From Deltaproteobacteria bacterium (GTDB taxonomy: Bacteria; Myxococcota; JACRCW01), in contig JACRCW010000080.1 of assembly GCA_016218805.1 (NCBI GenBank), positions 62,001 through 126,000 of the forward strand: a DNA stretch of 64,000 nt, read 5' to 3'. Below, one piece after another: positions 30,893-40,307 of the stretch. Position numbers and translations under genes: made by a program. Each line of letters starts with the position of its first letter. Within the stretch, counting starts at the first letter, position 1. The notes below the pieces were generated by a model. It saw only the letters and a program-made list of their open reading frames with translations, made no database searches and was not told the DNA's origin.

Positions 30893-32182
30893 ATGGCGGG
30901 CGTGGTGTGCGTGGGGGCCCAGTGGGGCGACGAGGGCAAGGGCAAGGTGGTGGACCTGCTGACGGAGCGCGCCGACGTGGTGGTGCGCTTCCAGGGCGGG
31001 AACAACGCGGGGCACACGCTGGTGGTGGCCGGCGTGCAGACCGTGCTGCACCTGGTCCCCAGCGGCGTGCTGCACGAGGGCAAGACGTGCGTCATTGGCA
31101 ATGGCGTGGTGGTGGACCCGGAGGTGCTGCTGCACGAGATTGAGAGCCTGCAGGCGCGCGGCCTGCTCAAGGACCCGCGGCGGTTGGCGGTGAGCGGGCA
31201 GGCACACGTGATCCTGGACGTGCACAAGCGCATTGACCGCGCGCGTGAGCAGTACCTGCCGCGGAAGATTGGCACCACGGGGCGCGGCATTGGCCCGGCG
31301 TACGAGGACAAGGTGGCGCGGCGCGGGCTGCGCATGCAGGACATGCTCAAGGCGCAGTGGCCGGACCTGCTGCGCGAGCGCATTGCGTCCGTGAACACGT
31401 ACCTGACGGGCATGGGCGCGCCGTCCATCACCGGCGCGGAGTTGGAGGAGATGATTGCGCGGACGCGGCGGCACGCTCAGGCGCTGCGGGACCACGTGAC
31501 AGACACGGTGTTTCTGTTGGACCAGGCGCGCCGGGCCGGGAAGAACATCCTGTTTGAGGGCGCGCAGGGCACGTTCCTGGACGTGGACCACGGCACCTAC
31601 CCGTACGTGACCAGTTCCAACACGGTGGCGGGCGCGGCGTGCGCGGGGGCCGGCGTGGGCCCCACGGCCATCCAGCGCGTGGTGGCGGTGTCCAAGGCGT
31701 ACACCACGCGCGTGGGCGAGGGCCCCTTCCCCACCGAACTGCATGACGCGATGGGGCAGCGGCTGCGCGAGACGGGCGCGGAGTTTGGCGCGACGACGGG
31801 ACGGCCGCGGCGGTGCGGCTGGCTGGACCTGGTGGCGCTGCGGCGCGCGGTGTGCCTGTCCGGCGCGGACGCGCTGGTGGTCACCAAGCTGGACATCCTC
31901 AGCGGCATTGGCCCGCTGCCGGTGGCGGTGGCCTACGAGGTGGACGGCAAGCGCGTGACCGAGTTCCCCACCGACACCGACGACGTGACCCGCGCCCGGC
32001 CGGTGTACCGCGAACACCCGGGCTTTGACGGCGAACTGCGCGGTGCGCGCACCCTGGCGGAACTGCCCCCGAACGCGCGCGCGTACGTGGAGATGATGGC
32101 ATCCGAGCTGGGCGTGAAGCTGGCGCTGGTCTCTGTGGGCGCGGGCCGCGGCGAAGAGATCATGCTGGACCCGGTGTTCTGA
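30893..32182 (+). CDS. purA: Adenylosuccinate synthetase
   Basis: A 429-residue enzyme converting IMP and aspartate to adenylosuccinate with GTP, the first step from IMP to AMP. Motifs are complete: the N-terminal GTP-binding GAQWGDEGKGKVVDLL, QGGNNAGHTLVV, GTTGRGIGPAYEDK, FEGAQGTFLDVDHGTYPYVT and TRVGEGPFPTEL. The ATG follows GGAGGG. The cytoplasmic housekeeping gene converges with the metal-efflux operon, leaving only 12 bp between the stop codons. Confidence 0.97.
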   Translation: MAGVVCVGAQWGDEGKGKVVDLLTERADVVVRFQGGNNAGHTLVVAGVQTVLHLVPSGVLHEGKTCVIGNGVVVDPEVLLHEIESLQARGLLKDPRRLAVSGQAHVILDVHKRIDRAREQYLPRKIGTTGRGIGPAYEDKVARRGLRMQDMLKAQWPDLLRERIASVNTYLTGMGAPSITGAELEEMIARTRRHAQALRDHVTDTVFLLDQARRAGKNILFEGAQGTFLDVDHGTYPYVTSSNTVAGAACAGAGVGPTAIQRVVAVSKAYTTRVGEGPFPTELHDAMGQRLRETGAEFGATTGRPRRCGWLDLVALRRAVCLSGADALVVTKLDILSGIGPLPVAVAYEVDGKRVTEFPTDTDDVTRARPVYREHPGFDGELRGARTLAELPPNARAYVEMMASELGVKLALVSVGAGRGEEIMLDPVF

Positions 32183-32194
32183 ACCGGCTGCACG

Positions 32195-35100
32195 TCAGGA
32201 CTGCCGCCGGCGCCGGACCAGCATCCGCAGGCCGAAGGCGGTCCGGTAGATGGCGGGCAGCACCAGCAGCGTCAGCGCCGTGGACGAGACCAGGCCACCG
32301 ATCACCACGGTGGCGAGCGGCCGCTGCACTTCCGAACCCGGCGCGGTGGAGACCGCCATAGGCATGAACCCCAGCGCGGCCACCGCCGCGGTCATGAGCA
32401 CCGGGCGCAGGCGCAACGTCGCCGCTGCGGTGATGGCCTCGTTGGCCTGCGTTCCCGCAAGCTCCAGGCGCCGCGCAAACGTCACCAACACCAGCCCGTT
32501 GAGCACCGCCACGCCGGACAGCGCAATGAACCCAACGCCCGCTGAGATGCTGAACGGGAGGCCGCGGACCAGCAACGCCAGCACGCCGCCGACGACGGAG
32601 AACGGAATGGCGCTGAAGATGAGGAGCGCGGGTGCCACGGCACGGAACGCCATCCACAGCAGCAGCAGGATCAGCGCCAAGCTGAGTGGCACGGCCACCG
32701 CCAGGCGGCCGCGCGCTTCAAGAAACGACTGGAATTGCCCACCCCACTCCACGCGGTAGCCGGTTGGCAGACGGAGCGCGGCCGTGCGCGACCGCGCGTC
32801 CTCCACGGTGGAAAGCAGGTCACGGTCCCGGACGTTGAACTCCACCGTCAGGCGCCGGGACTGCTGTTCGCGGCTCACCTGCGCCGGGCCGTCTTCAAAA
32901 CGGACGCTGGCCACGTCCCCCAGCGGCACCATCTGCCCGCTGGCGGAGCGCAGCGGCAATGACCGGATGGCGTCCAGCTCGCCGGTGAACGTGTGACCGA
33001 TGCGCAGCACCAGTTCAAAGCGGCGCTCGCCCTCATACACGGTACCCGCGCGGTGGCCGACCGCCAGGCTCTCCGTGAGCAGGTTGATGTCCTCCACCGT
33101 CAGGCCGTAGCGCGCCAGCCGGGGGCGATCAGGATCCACGCGTAGATACCGCAAGCCAGCAACCTGCTCGGCCCGCACGTCCACCGCGCCTCTGACCCCG
33201 CCGAGCACGGCCACCAACTGCTCGCCGATTGTCTTGAGCACGTCGAGATCAGGCCCGTATACGAACGCGGCCACGTCCGAGCGCACGCCCTCCATGAGTT
33301 CATTGGTGCGCATTTCAATGGGCTGCGAGAGGCCCACGGCGACTTCGGGGACGTGCTCCTCCAGCAGTTCGGCCGCCTCCTGGGCGATGGATTCCTTGGT
33401 GACGCCGGGCCGCCAGTCGTCCCGCGCCTTGAGAATCACGTAGTTGTCAGACTGTTCCAGCCCCATGGGATCCGTGGCCAGCTCCGGTGCGCCCGCGCGG
33501 CTGACGACGTGGAGCACCTCCGGAATGCGGGCCAGCGCCCGCTGCATCCGTGAGTCGGTGGCCACCGTTTCGGAGAGCGCCACGCCGGGGAGACGCCGGG
33601 CCTCCACCAACAGGTCCCCCTCATCCAGCGTGGGCACAAACTCCGCGCCCAGCCGCCCGAACAGGACCACCGTGGCCACCACCGCAGCGAGCGCAACCGC
33701 CACCGTGGCGCGGTGAAACCGCGTGACCAGCCGCAGCAGGCGGTCATAGGCGGCCACCGCGGCGCGCATCAGGAGCGTGGGCCGCTCGTTCTCCTCGGGC
33801 ACCAGCACCAGCGACGCGAGCACCGGCACCACCGTCAGGGAGAGGATGAACGCGCCCGTGAGCGCCAGCAACACGGTGGTGGCCATGGGACGGAACAGTT
33901 TCCCCTCGGTACCGCCGAGCACGAGGATGGGCACGTAGACAATGGCGATGATCATCTCGCCGAACACGGTGGCGCTGCGCACCTCCAGCGTGGACTCGCG
34001 CACGGTGTCCAGCCGCTCGTCCGGCGTCAGCATCCGCCCCAGGCGCTGCCGCATTTCGCCGAGGCGACGCACGGCGTTCTCCACGATGATGACGGCCCCG
34101 TCCACCACCAGCCCAAAGTCGATGGCGCCCAGGCTCATCAGGTTCCCGGAATCCCCGCGCACGCGCATCATCACCAGCGCGAACAGCAGTGCCAGCGGGA
34201 TGGTGACCGCCGCCACCAGGCCGGCGCGCAGGCCACCCAGCAGCAGGAACAACACCGCAATGACCAGGCACGCGCCCTCCAGCAGGTTGACGGCCACGGT
34301 GCGGATGGTCCGGTTCACCAGCACCGAGCGGTCATAGAACGGCTGCACGATCACCCCCGCCGGCAGCGACGGCGCCAGCTCGGCGAGCCGCTGCTTCACG
34401 GCCTCCGTCACCGTGCGGCTGTTTTCGCCCATGAGCATCATGGCCACGCCCACCACCACCTCCCCCTGGCCGTCCATGGAAGCGGCCCCGTGGCGCAGCC
34501 GCGGCCCCAGCCGCACGTCCGCCACCTGGCTCAGCAGGATGGGCGCCCCCAACGACGTGGCGCCAATGACGACGTTCTGCAGGTCCTGCAGGCTGGTCAC
34601 CAGGCCGCTGCTGCCGATGACGAAGTGTTCGCGCTGGTGCTCGATGTAACCACCACCGGCGTTGGCGTTGCTCTTCTCCAGCGCCGAATCCACGTCCTGG
34701 AGTGACAACCCCAGCGACTGCAGCCGGGCCGGGTCCACGATCACCTGGTACTGCTTGTTCTCGCCGCCGAAGCTGTTGGCCTCCACGACGCCGGGGACCA
34801 TGCGGAGCTGCGGCCCGATGTACCAGTCCAGCAACTCCTCCAGCTCCATCAGCAAGTGTCCCTCGCCGCGCACGACGAACTGGAACACCTCGCCCATGCC
34901 GGTGGTGATGGGACCCATCTCCGGGCGGCCGTAGCGCGGCGGCACGGCGTCCTCCGCCTCCTTCATGCGCTCCATCACCAGCTGCCGCGCGAAGTAGATG
35001 TCCGTCTCATCCGTGAACACCACGGTCACCACGGACAGGCCGCCCTTGGAGACCGACCGCACCTGCGTCAGCCGCGGGAGGCCGGCCATGGCCCGTTCCA

Positions 35101-35314
35101 CCGGCACGGTCACGTACTGCTCCACCTCAATGGGTGACAGGGCGGGCGCGGCGGTGATGATTGCCACCTGCACGTTGGTGACGTCCGGGACCGCGTCAAT
35201 AGGCAGGCGGCGCGCGCTGTCCAGGCCCAGCAGCGCGAACAACACGGTGGCCGCCAGGACCACGGGCCGGTTGTTCAACGCCCAACGCACCAGCGCGGAG
35301 AGCAGCGCCATCAC
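32195..35314 (-). CDS. CzcA/CusA-type heavy-metal RND efflux pump
   Basis: A 1039-residue inner-membrane RND transporter that exports metal ions through a tripartite channel using proton motive force. The N-terminal transmembrane helix, large periplasmic loops and twelve-helix layout are present. The TM4 proton-relay signature reads DFGLVVDGAVIIVEN, with both Asp residues and the Glu, matching the HME (Czc-like; Zn/Co/Cd/Ni) class better than the Cu/Ag CusA form. The start ATG overlaps the stop of the adaptor gene (ATGA). Exact metal specificity cannot be fixed by sequence alone. Confidence 0.92.
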   Translation of the reverse strand: MMALLSALVRWALNNRPVVLAATVLFALLGLDSARRLPIDAVPDVTNVQVAIITAAPALSPIEVEQYVTVPVERAMAGLPRLTQVRSVSKGGLSVVTVVFTDETDIYFARQLVMERMKEAEDAVPPRYGRPEMGPITTGMGEVFQFVVRGEGHLLMELEELLDWYIGPQLRMVPGVVEANSFGGENKQYQVIVDPARLQSLGLSLQDVDSALEKSNANAGGGYIEHQREHFVIGSSGLVTSLQDLQNVVIGATSLGAPILLSQVADVRLGPRLRHGAASMDGQGEVVVGVAMMLMGENSRTVTEAVKQRLAELAPSLPAGVIVQPFYDRSVLVNRTIRTVAVNLLEGACLVIAVLFLLLGGLRAGLVAAVTIPLALLFALVMMRVRGDSGNLMSLGAIDFGLVVDGAVIIVENAVRRLGEMRQRLGRMLTPDERLDTVRESTLEVRSATVFGEMIIAIVYVPILVLGGTEGKLFRPMATTVLLALTGAFILSLTVVPVLASLVLVPEENERPTLLMRAAVAAYDRLLRLVTRFHRATVAVALAAVVATVVLFGRLGAEFVPTLDEGDLLVEARRLPGVALSETVATDSRMQRALARIPEVLHVVSRAGAPELATDPMGLEQSDNYVILKARDDWRPGVTKESIAQEAAELLEEHVPEVAVGLSQPIEMRTNELMEGVRSDVAAFVYGPDLDVLKTIGEQLVAVLGGVRGAVDVRAEQVAGLRYLRVDPDRPRLARYGLTVEDINLLTESLAVGHRAGTVYEGERRFELVLRIGHTFTGELDAIRSLPLRSASGQMVPLGDVASVRFEDGPAQVSREQQSRRLTVEFNVRDRDLLSTVEDARSRTAALRLPTGYRVEWGGQFQSFLEARGRLAVAVPLSLALILLLLWMAFRAVAPALLIFSAIPFSVVGGVLALLVRGLPFSISAGVGFIALSGVAVLNGLVLVTFARRLELAGTQANEAITAAATLRLRPVLMTAAVAALGFMPMAVSTAPGSEVQRPLATVVIGGLVSSTALTLLVLPAIYRTAFGLRMLVRRRRQS

Positions 35315-36552
35315 TCCTCCTCGCCGAAGGTGCTCTTGAGCACAAGGCTCTTGAGCGAGAACACACCCTCCACGACGACGGTCTCACCCGCGCGGAGGCC
35401 CTCGATGATCTCCACGCGGCCCGCGGCGCTCTGCCCGAGCGTCACGGGATGCACTTCGTAGTCACCGCCGGGATGCGCCACGAACACCACGTCCCGCCCG
35501 GCCACGCGCGTCACGGCGGACAGCGGCACGGCGAGCACCTGCGGTCCGGCCGCTGGCCGATCAACCACAATCCGCGCCGTCCCGAACAGGCCGAGCTTGA
35601 GCAGGTCACCGCGGTTGGTCAGCGCAATGCGCGCCACAAAGGTGCGCGCCGTGGGATCCACCTGGTGGCCCACCGCCTCCACCCTTCCGGCGAAGACCTC
35701 CGACGGGTACGCGTTGAGCCGCACGTCCGCGGCGCGCCCGGGCTGCACGTCCGCCAGGTTCTTTTCAAACAGGCGCCCCTGGAAGAACACGCGTTGCATG
35801 TCCACCACGGTGGCCAGGACATGATCGGGCGCCACGCCCTGCCCCAGCACCGCGTCCCGCGCCACCACGCGTCCCGAGATGGGCGCGGCCACGTATGCCA
35901 ACGCCGCCTCCTCCGGGGCCTGCGCGCGCACCGCGCCAAACGCACCGAGCACCTGGCGTGCGGCCAGCGCGTCCGCCTCCAGCGCCGTCGCATCACTTTC
36001 TGCAACAGCAACCTGCTGGACCGGCACCAGGCCTTCGCGGAATGCGGCCGCCGCGCGTTCGGCGCTGGCACGCGCCCCGCGCGCGCGCGCGTCCGCGCTG
36101 GTCCATGCCGCGCGGGCTCGTGCCAACTCGGCCGATTCAAGCACCACCAGCACCGCGCCCTGTTTCACCAGGTCGCCCTCGCGGAAGCGCACCTCGCGCA
36201 CGCGCGCGGCCACCCGCGCCGTCACGCGGGCCACGTGGTCCGGGTCCGCCATCACTTCGCCGGTGATGTCCACGGTGGGACCCAACTGCCCGGCGGTGAC
36301 GGGCTCCGTGCGGACCGCCGCCTCGTCGTGCGCGGCCGCGGAAAGGCGTACGCGCGTGGGCAGGCCCTCGTGCTCATCCGCGTGTTTGCCGTCATGCGCT
36401 GCCGGCGGTGCTGCGGGCGCAACCGGCGCGCTGGGCGCATCCACCGCACGCGGGCAGGCGCTCAGCACCACGGCGGCCAGCAGCGCACGCGCTCCTACCC
36501 GTTGCTGCGAGCGGTCGAGCCACACCACGTGGCACCTACGGGTCGCGCTCAT
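35311..36552 (-). CDS. RND efflux periplasmic adaptor (CzcB-like)
   Basis: A 413-residue membrane-fusion protein. A lipoprotein-like signal (VVLSAC) is followed by a short His/Glu-rich stretch (HDGKHADEHEG), which may bind metal. Barrel-sandwich halves (AARVREVRFREGDLVKQGAVL and YVAAPISGRVV) flank an alpha-helical hairpin, and a beta-barrel and membrane-proximal domain follow (VPLSAVTRVAGRDVVFVAHP). It links the RND pump to the outer-membrane channel. Both ends overlap neighbouring genes by 4 nt, so the three pump genes are translationally coupled. Confidence 0.92.
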   Translation of the reverse strand: MSATRRCHVVWLDRSQQRVGARALLAAVVLSACPRAVDAPSAPVAPAAPPAAHDGKHADEHEGLPTRVRLSAAAHDEAAVRTEPVTAGQLGPTVDITGEVMADPDHVARVTARVAARVREVRFREGDLVKQGAVLVVLESAELARARAAWTSADARARGARASAERAAAAFREGLVPVQQVAVAESDATALEADALAARQVLGAFGAVRAQAPEEAALAYVAAPISGRVVARDAVLGQGVAPDHVLATVVDMQRVFFQGRLFEKNLADVQPGRAADVRLNAYPSEVFAGRVEAVGHQVDPTARTFVARIALTNRGDLLKLGLFGTARIVVDRPAAGPQVLAVPLSAVTRVAGRDVVFVAHPGGDYEVHPVTLGQSAAGRVEIIEGLRAGETVVVEGVFSLKSLVLKSTFGEEE

Positions 36553-37808
36553 GGAAATCCCCCCATCGCCGCGTCCAGCCAGACCCGCGCCAGGGCTTCC
36601 TGGAGATCCAGGTCCAGTGACGCCCGGCGCGCCTGGATGAGCCGGCGCTGCACGCCCAGCACGGTGTTGAGATCCACAACGCGCAGCGCGTAGTTGCGCT
36701 CAAGCCGCGCCAGCAGCTCCGCACCCTCCGCACTCTCCGCGGGTCGCGCATCCCTGGCCTCGCGTATGCGTGAAAGCAGCGCATGCGCCGCGCGCACCTG
36801 TGCCTCCGCGCCCCGGCGCGCCTGTTCCTCCTCGTCAGCAAGCCCGGCCGCGCGGGCGCGCGCGCGTCCTTCCTCTCCCTGACCGCGCGCAAACACCGGC
36901 AGCGGGAAGGTCACCTGCGCCATCAGCACGTGCTGCGGGGCCGGTGCCTGGTGCTGGAACTCGTATTGCGCGCCCAGCACCGGCGTGGGGAACGCGTCCG
37001 CGTGCGCAAGGTTCGCCTGCCGCAGCGCCGCCAACCGCTCCGCCCGCAGACCCTGGATGTCCGCACGCTCCGCCACGCGGCGCAGTGCCGGTTCCAGCGG
37101 CGGCAACGGCGCGTGCTGTGCCAGCTCCCCGTCCACGCTGTCATACGCGTCCGGCGGCAGACCGAGATACGCGAGCAACTCCGTGCGCAGGCGCAGCGCG
37201 TTGATCTCCGCAGACAACGCCACCTGGGATGTTTCCTCCACTTCCAACCGCGCCAGGTCCACCTCCAGCGCCGAGCCCAGACCCGCATCACGCAGGCCGT
37301 GTGCCGCCGCCTGGAAGCGCCGGGCCAGGTCCACGGATGCGTGCGCCACCTCCGCAAGACGCTGCGCGTGCAGCGCGCGGGCGAATGCGTCCGTGGCGAC
37401 GAGCATGGCCCGGCGCGTGGCGTCACCCTGGGCGTGTTCCCGGGCCTTGATCACCGCGTCCGCCGCGCCCACCCGCAATGACCGTTGGCCGGCAATCTCC
37501 ACGGGCACCTGCACAGACAGCGTGCCCGCGCCACCGACGCCCCACTCGCGTGGCCGCCATCCCTCGGGCTGACCGACGACGCCGGCGCCCCCGCTCACCG
37601 ACGGGTTGGTGGCGAACAGGGGCGTCGCTCCCGCCCGAGCGCCTTGCGCTTCGCGCAGCGCGGTGCGCGCGCTGAGCACGTCCGGCGCCTGTTGCCGGAC
37701 CAGTTGTTGAACCCGCGCGAGCGTGAGCCGCTCCGCGCCATGGACGGGATGGGCAGCGAGCGTGAGTGCCAACGCACCCACCGCGCTGCCCAGGACGGGC
37801 AATCGCAT
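36549..37808 (-). CDS. TolC-like outer-membrane efflux protein (CzcC-like)
   Basis: A 419-residue outer-membrane channel subunit. The signal peptide ends LAAHPVHG; then two repeats of the OEP (outer-membrane efflux protein) architecture follow: LTLARVQQLVRQQAPDVLSA at the start, long coiled helices, and NYALRVVDLNTVLGVQRRLI near the C-terminus. The start at 37808 follows GGAGG at 5 nt and gives a proper signal peptide, whereas longer frames do not. It completes the CzcCBA-type tripartite pump. Confidence 0.88.
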   Translation of the reverse strand: MRLPVLGSAVGALALTLAAHPVHGAERLTLARVQQLVRQQAPDVLSARTALREAQGARAGATPLFATNPSVSGGAGVVGQPEGWRPREWGVGGAGTLSVQVPVEIAGQRSLRVGAADAVIKAREHAQGDATRRAMLVATDAFARALHAQRLAEVAHASVDLARRFQAAAHGLRDAGLGSALEVDLARLEVEETSQVALSAEINALRLRTELLAYLGLPPDAYDSVDGELAQHAPLPPLEPALRRVAERADIQGLRAERLAALRQANLAHADAFPTPVLGAQYEFQHQAPAPQHVLMAQVTFPLPVFARGQGEEGRARARAAGLADEEEQARRGAEAQVRAAHALLSRIREARDARPAESAEGAELLARLERNYALRVVDLNTVLGVQRRLIQARRASLDLDLQEALARVWLDAAMGGFP

Positions 37809-37857
37809 GCAGACCTCCGGTGATGACGTGAAGTGCCGAGTGGCAGTGTTGCGGCGT

Positions 37858-38157
37858 TCACGCCCTCGGAGGATGGAAGATCCCGCCGGCGCGGTGGTCC
37901 GTGTGGGGGCTGCGCTCCGGCCACCACGCGCGGTTCGCGTGGGACAGGGGTTCGTGCGCCACGGTGACCTGCGCGCTGGTGATGCGCGTGGCGGTGAGGT
38001 TGCACGCGCACGACCCGCACAGCGGCGGACACGAGTCGCCGTCGCGATCATCCGGGCAGGCGGAGGTGCAGGTGTCGGCGTCGGTGACGAGCACAGCGGC
38101 CTGCGGCACGAGCCACAGGGACAGGACGGCCAGACAGAGTGTGCGCAGCCAGCGCAT
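37858..38157 (-). CDS. Small exported Cys/His-rich protein of the metal/sulfur operon
   Basis: A 99-residue protein with a signal peptide (MRWLRTLCLAVLSLWLVPQA). The mature N-terminus has six cysteines in a short stretch (C30, C34, C43, C47, C50, C52) amid Asp residues, and the C-terminus has five histidines. This composition suggests a periplasmic metal-binding or scavenging protein feeding the pump encoded downstream, comparable in role, though not in sequence, to CusF. No family was recognised. The ATG follows AGGTG; co-directional spacing on both sides is about 50 bp. Confidence 0.65.
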   Translation of the reverse strand: MRWLRTLCLAVLSLWLVPQAAVLVTDADTCTSACPDDRDGDSCPPLCGSCACNLTATRITSAQVTVAHEPLSHANRAWWPERSPHTDHRAGGIFHPPRA

Positions 38158-38215
38158 CAAGGACACCTCAGTCCGGTGGGTACCGGCGCGGGCAGACCGG
38201 GTCAAGCCGGAGCCC

Positions 38216-38746
38216 TCAGTGATGGCCTGTCGGATCGGGCGGCGCACTCGCGGTGAGACGTTGCCACGTGGGGTCGTCCACCACCCGCTGCTTCCATGCG
38301 GCATGACACCCCGTGCAGGTCTGCAGCGTGGCCCCGAGCTCCACGAGAACGCGTCCCCGGTTCCGCTCCCGTGCCGCGGCGGCGATGCCATCCGCCGTCC
38401 GGTGAAACGTCAGCGCCTGCTCCGTGAATCCCGGGGCACCCGCGCCCATGTGCGTGCACATCTGCGCCATTTGCTGCGAGTACCCGATCCGCCCCGCCGC
38501 CTTCTCAATCGCAGCGAAATCATCCGCGGCAACGGCGGCGACGATCTCCTGCACCGCCAGCAGGTGATCGCGCATGTTCTGTTTCTGGTGGTTGGCCATC
38601 ATGGGCAGGAGCGGCACCGCGGTGCGCGTGTCCATCTGGTCCAACGCGTCCGCGGGAGACGGCGCCGCCGGTGCGGGCGCAGGCGTTGCTTCGCGCGCGC
38701 AGGCGGTGAGGAAGGCAAGGGCGCCGAGGACACGCATGGCAATCAT
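38216..38746 (-). CDS. Monohaem cytochrome c'-like lipoprotein
   Basis: A 176-residue lipoprotein (lipobox FLTAC) with mainly helical content and a single haem-binding CTGCH (144-148) near the C-terminus, the arrangement of cytochrome c' four-helix bundles. The ATG at 38746 has GGAG upstream. It lies between the sulfide:quinone oxidoreductase and metal-pump genes, so a plausible role is as a periplasmic electron carrier or a gas/sulfide-sensing haem protein. Axial ligand and redox role are not determinable here. Confidence 0.75.
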   Translation of the reverse strand: MIAMRVLGALAFLTACAREATPAPAPAAPSPADALDQMDTRTAVPLLPMMANHQKQNMRDHLLAVQEIVAAVAADDFAAIEKAAGRIGYSQQMAQMCTHMGAGAPGFTEQALTFHRTADGIAAAARERNRGRVLVELGATLQTCTGCHAAWKQRVVDDPTWQRLTASAPPDPTGHH

Positions 38747-38780
38747 GGGGATCTCCGTTCCGCTGACGGCCGTGGCGACG

Positions 38781-39932
38781 TCAGAACCTCCGCCGCAGCC
38801 AGTCCTTCTCAAACAGTACCTTCGCGGCATGCCAGTGGCGACCCGGCGCGTGCATCTTCATCTGCGGCGTGGGCTCCGCGTAGAAGTTCCCTTCGCCAAA
38901 GCCTGCCTTGCCATCCCCGGTCTCAATGAAGCACTCGCCGTGTCCTTCAAACGCCGCCGGTTTGCCCTTGCCGGTGATGCTCCGCGCGATGTTCCCCGCG
39001 ACCACCTCCGCTTCACCGTGTGCGAACACGCCGGCCTTGGGCAGCGGCTTGCCGAGCTTCAACGGAATGGCGACGACGTCACCGAGCGCGTACACACCGG
39101 GGTGCCGGGTCTCCAGCGTGTGGCGGTCCACCTGCACCCAGCCGCTGTCCGCCACCAGGCCCGCGTCACGCACCACCGCCGGCACGCGATGCGGCGGCAC
39201 ATACGCCAACAGGTCAAACACCGCCTCCGCGCCGCTGGCGAACTTCAACCGCTTGCCCACGACGTCGACCTCCGTGACCTGGTGCTCCGGGTGGTAGGTG
39301 ACCCCCTTGGCCTCCACCATCCCCCGCACCGCCTTGGACACCTCGGGGCCGGCCACACCCATCGGCCCGGCCTCCGCGGCGAACAGGTCCAGCTGCGTCG
39401 CATCACGGATCTTCCGCTTGCGGCACGCGGCCTCCAGCAGCATGGCCGCTTCGTACGGCGCCGCCGGGCACTTGTACGCGGGCGCGGCGGTCAGCACGAC
39501 AATCCGGCCACCGGTAAAACCTTCAAAGGCGTCCCGCAGCGCCGCGGCGCCAGCGAGCGTGTAGAAGTTGTGCCCCGCCTCCTTGAGGCCGGGCACGGTC
39601 TCCGGTGCCAGGTCTGCGCCCAGCGCGATGACCAGGTGATCCGCGGCCAGCGTGCGCCCGTCCACGACGACCTCGCGGTTTGCGGCGTCAATGCGCTGGA
39701 TCTCACCGCGGATCACTTCCACGCCGCGCCGTTCCAGCAGCGCCAGCGGGCGCGAGATCTTCTCCGCGGTCCGGTCACCCGTCATCAACCACAGCAGGGA
39801 CGGCGCAAACACCGAACGCGCCTCGCGGTCCACGAGCACCACTCGGTGCTCCTTGGGGAGCGCCTTGCGGAGCGCGTTGGCCGCCACCACGCCCCCCACC
39901 CCACCACCGAGAATGAGAACTGTCTGGTTCAT
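38781..39932 (-). CDS. sqr: Sulfide:quinone oxidoreductase-like flavoprotein
   Basis: A 383-residue FAD-dependent disulfide oxidoreductase family member. The FAD dinucleotide motif is LILGGGVGGVVAANAL; the second nucleotide motif and the FAD-ribose site GVYALGDVV are present. Cys155 (in YKCPAAPYE) and Cys334 (in GECFIE) match the two-cysteine redox pair that in SQR accepts sulfide sulfur as persulfide; Cys170 is additional. Electrons would pass to membrane quinone. Neighbouring DsrE-like, rhodanese and cytochrome genes strongly support a sulfide-oxidation role. Start 39932 lies 21 bp from the DsrE-like stop. Confidence 0.87.
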   Translation of the reverse strand: MNQTVLILGGGVGGVVAANALRKALPKEHRVVLVDREARSVFAPSLLWLMTGDRTAEKISRPLALLERRGVEVIRGEIQRIDAANREVVVDGRTLAADHLVIALGADLAPETVPGLKEAGHNFYTLAGAAALRDAFEGFTGGRIVVLTAAPAYKCPAAPYEAAMLLEAACRKRKIRDATQLDLFAAEAGPMGVAGPEVSKAVRGMVEAKGVTYHPEHQVTEVDVVGKRLKFASGAEAVFDLLAYVPPHRVPAVVRDAGLVADSGWVQVDRHTLETRHPGVYALGDVVAIPLKLGKPLPKAGVFAHGEAEVVAGNIARSITGKGKPAAFEGHGECFIETGDGKAGFGEGNFYAEPTPQMKMHAPGRHWHAAKVLFEKDWLRRRF

Positions 39933-39953
39933 GTTGATCGCTCCCGTTCAGAA

Positions 39954-40307
39954 TCAGAACACCAGGACCTTCGCGCTCGCGGCGGTCAGCTCGGTGAGCT
40001 CGTCCAGCGTGCTGCGCTGGCAGCCCTCCAGGACCTCAGTCTCCTTCAGCGCGCGCGCATCCATGCACGTGCCGCACAACAGGACGCGGCCCTTGCGGCT
40101 CAGTACGCCTTTCAGCATGCGCTCCAGGTTGTAGTAGCCGTTGGGCGTTTGCTGCCCCGCCTTGGCGGCGGCCACGGCGTCCCCCATGAGGAACACGGTC
40201 AGCGCCAGCGTGTCGTTCTTGGTCAGCAGGTTCAGCGCCAGGCGCAGACCGTTGTAGGTCCGCTCGGTGCCGTAGGGCGGGTCGTTGAGGATCATCAGGA
40301 TGCTCAT
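39954..40307 (-). CDS. DsrE/YchN-like sulfur-relay protein
   Basis: A 117-residue DsrE-fold protein, of the family that carries persulfide on a conserved cysteine. It opens MSILMILNDPPYGTERTYNG, and has Cys78 and Cys81 in LLCGTCMDARAL and Cys96. The CxxC pair at the usual active-cysteine position supports sulfur transfer. The start ATG overlaps the stop of the ArsR-rhodanese gene (ATGA), so it is translationally coupled to its regulator. It probably passes sulfane sulfur between the rhodanese domain and the SQR product. Confidence 0.85.
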   Translation of the reverse strand: MSILMILNDPPYGTERTYNGLRLALNLLTKNDTLALTVFLMGDAVAAAKAGQQTPNGYYNLERMLKGVLSRKGRVLLCGTCMDARALKETEVLEGCQRSTLDELTELTAASAKVLVF

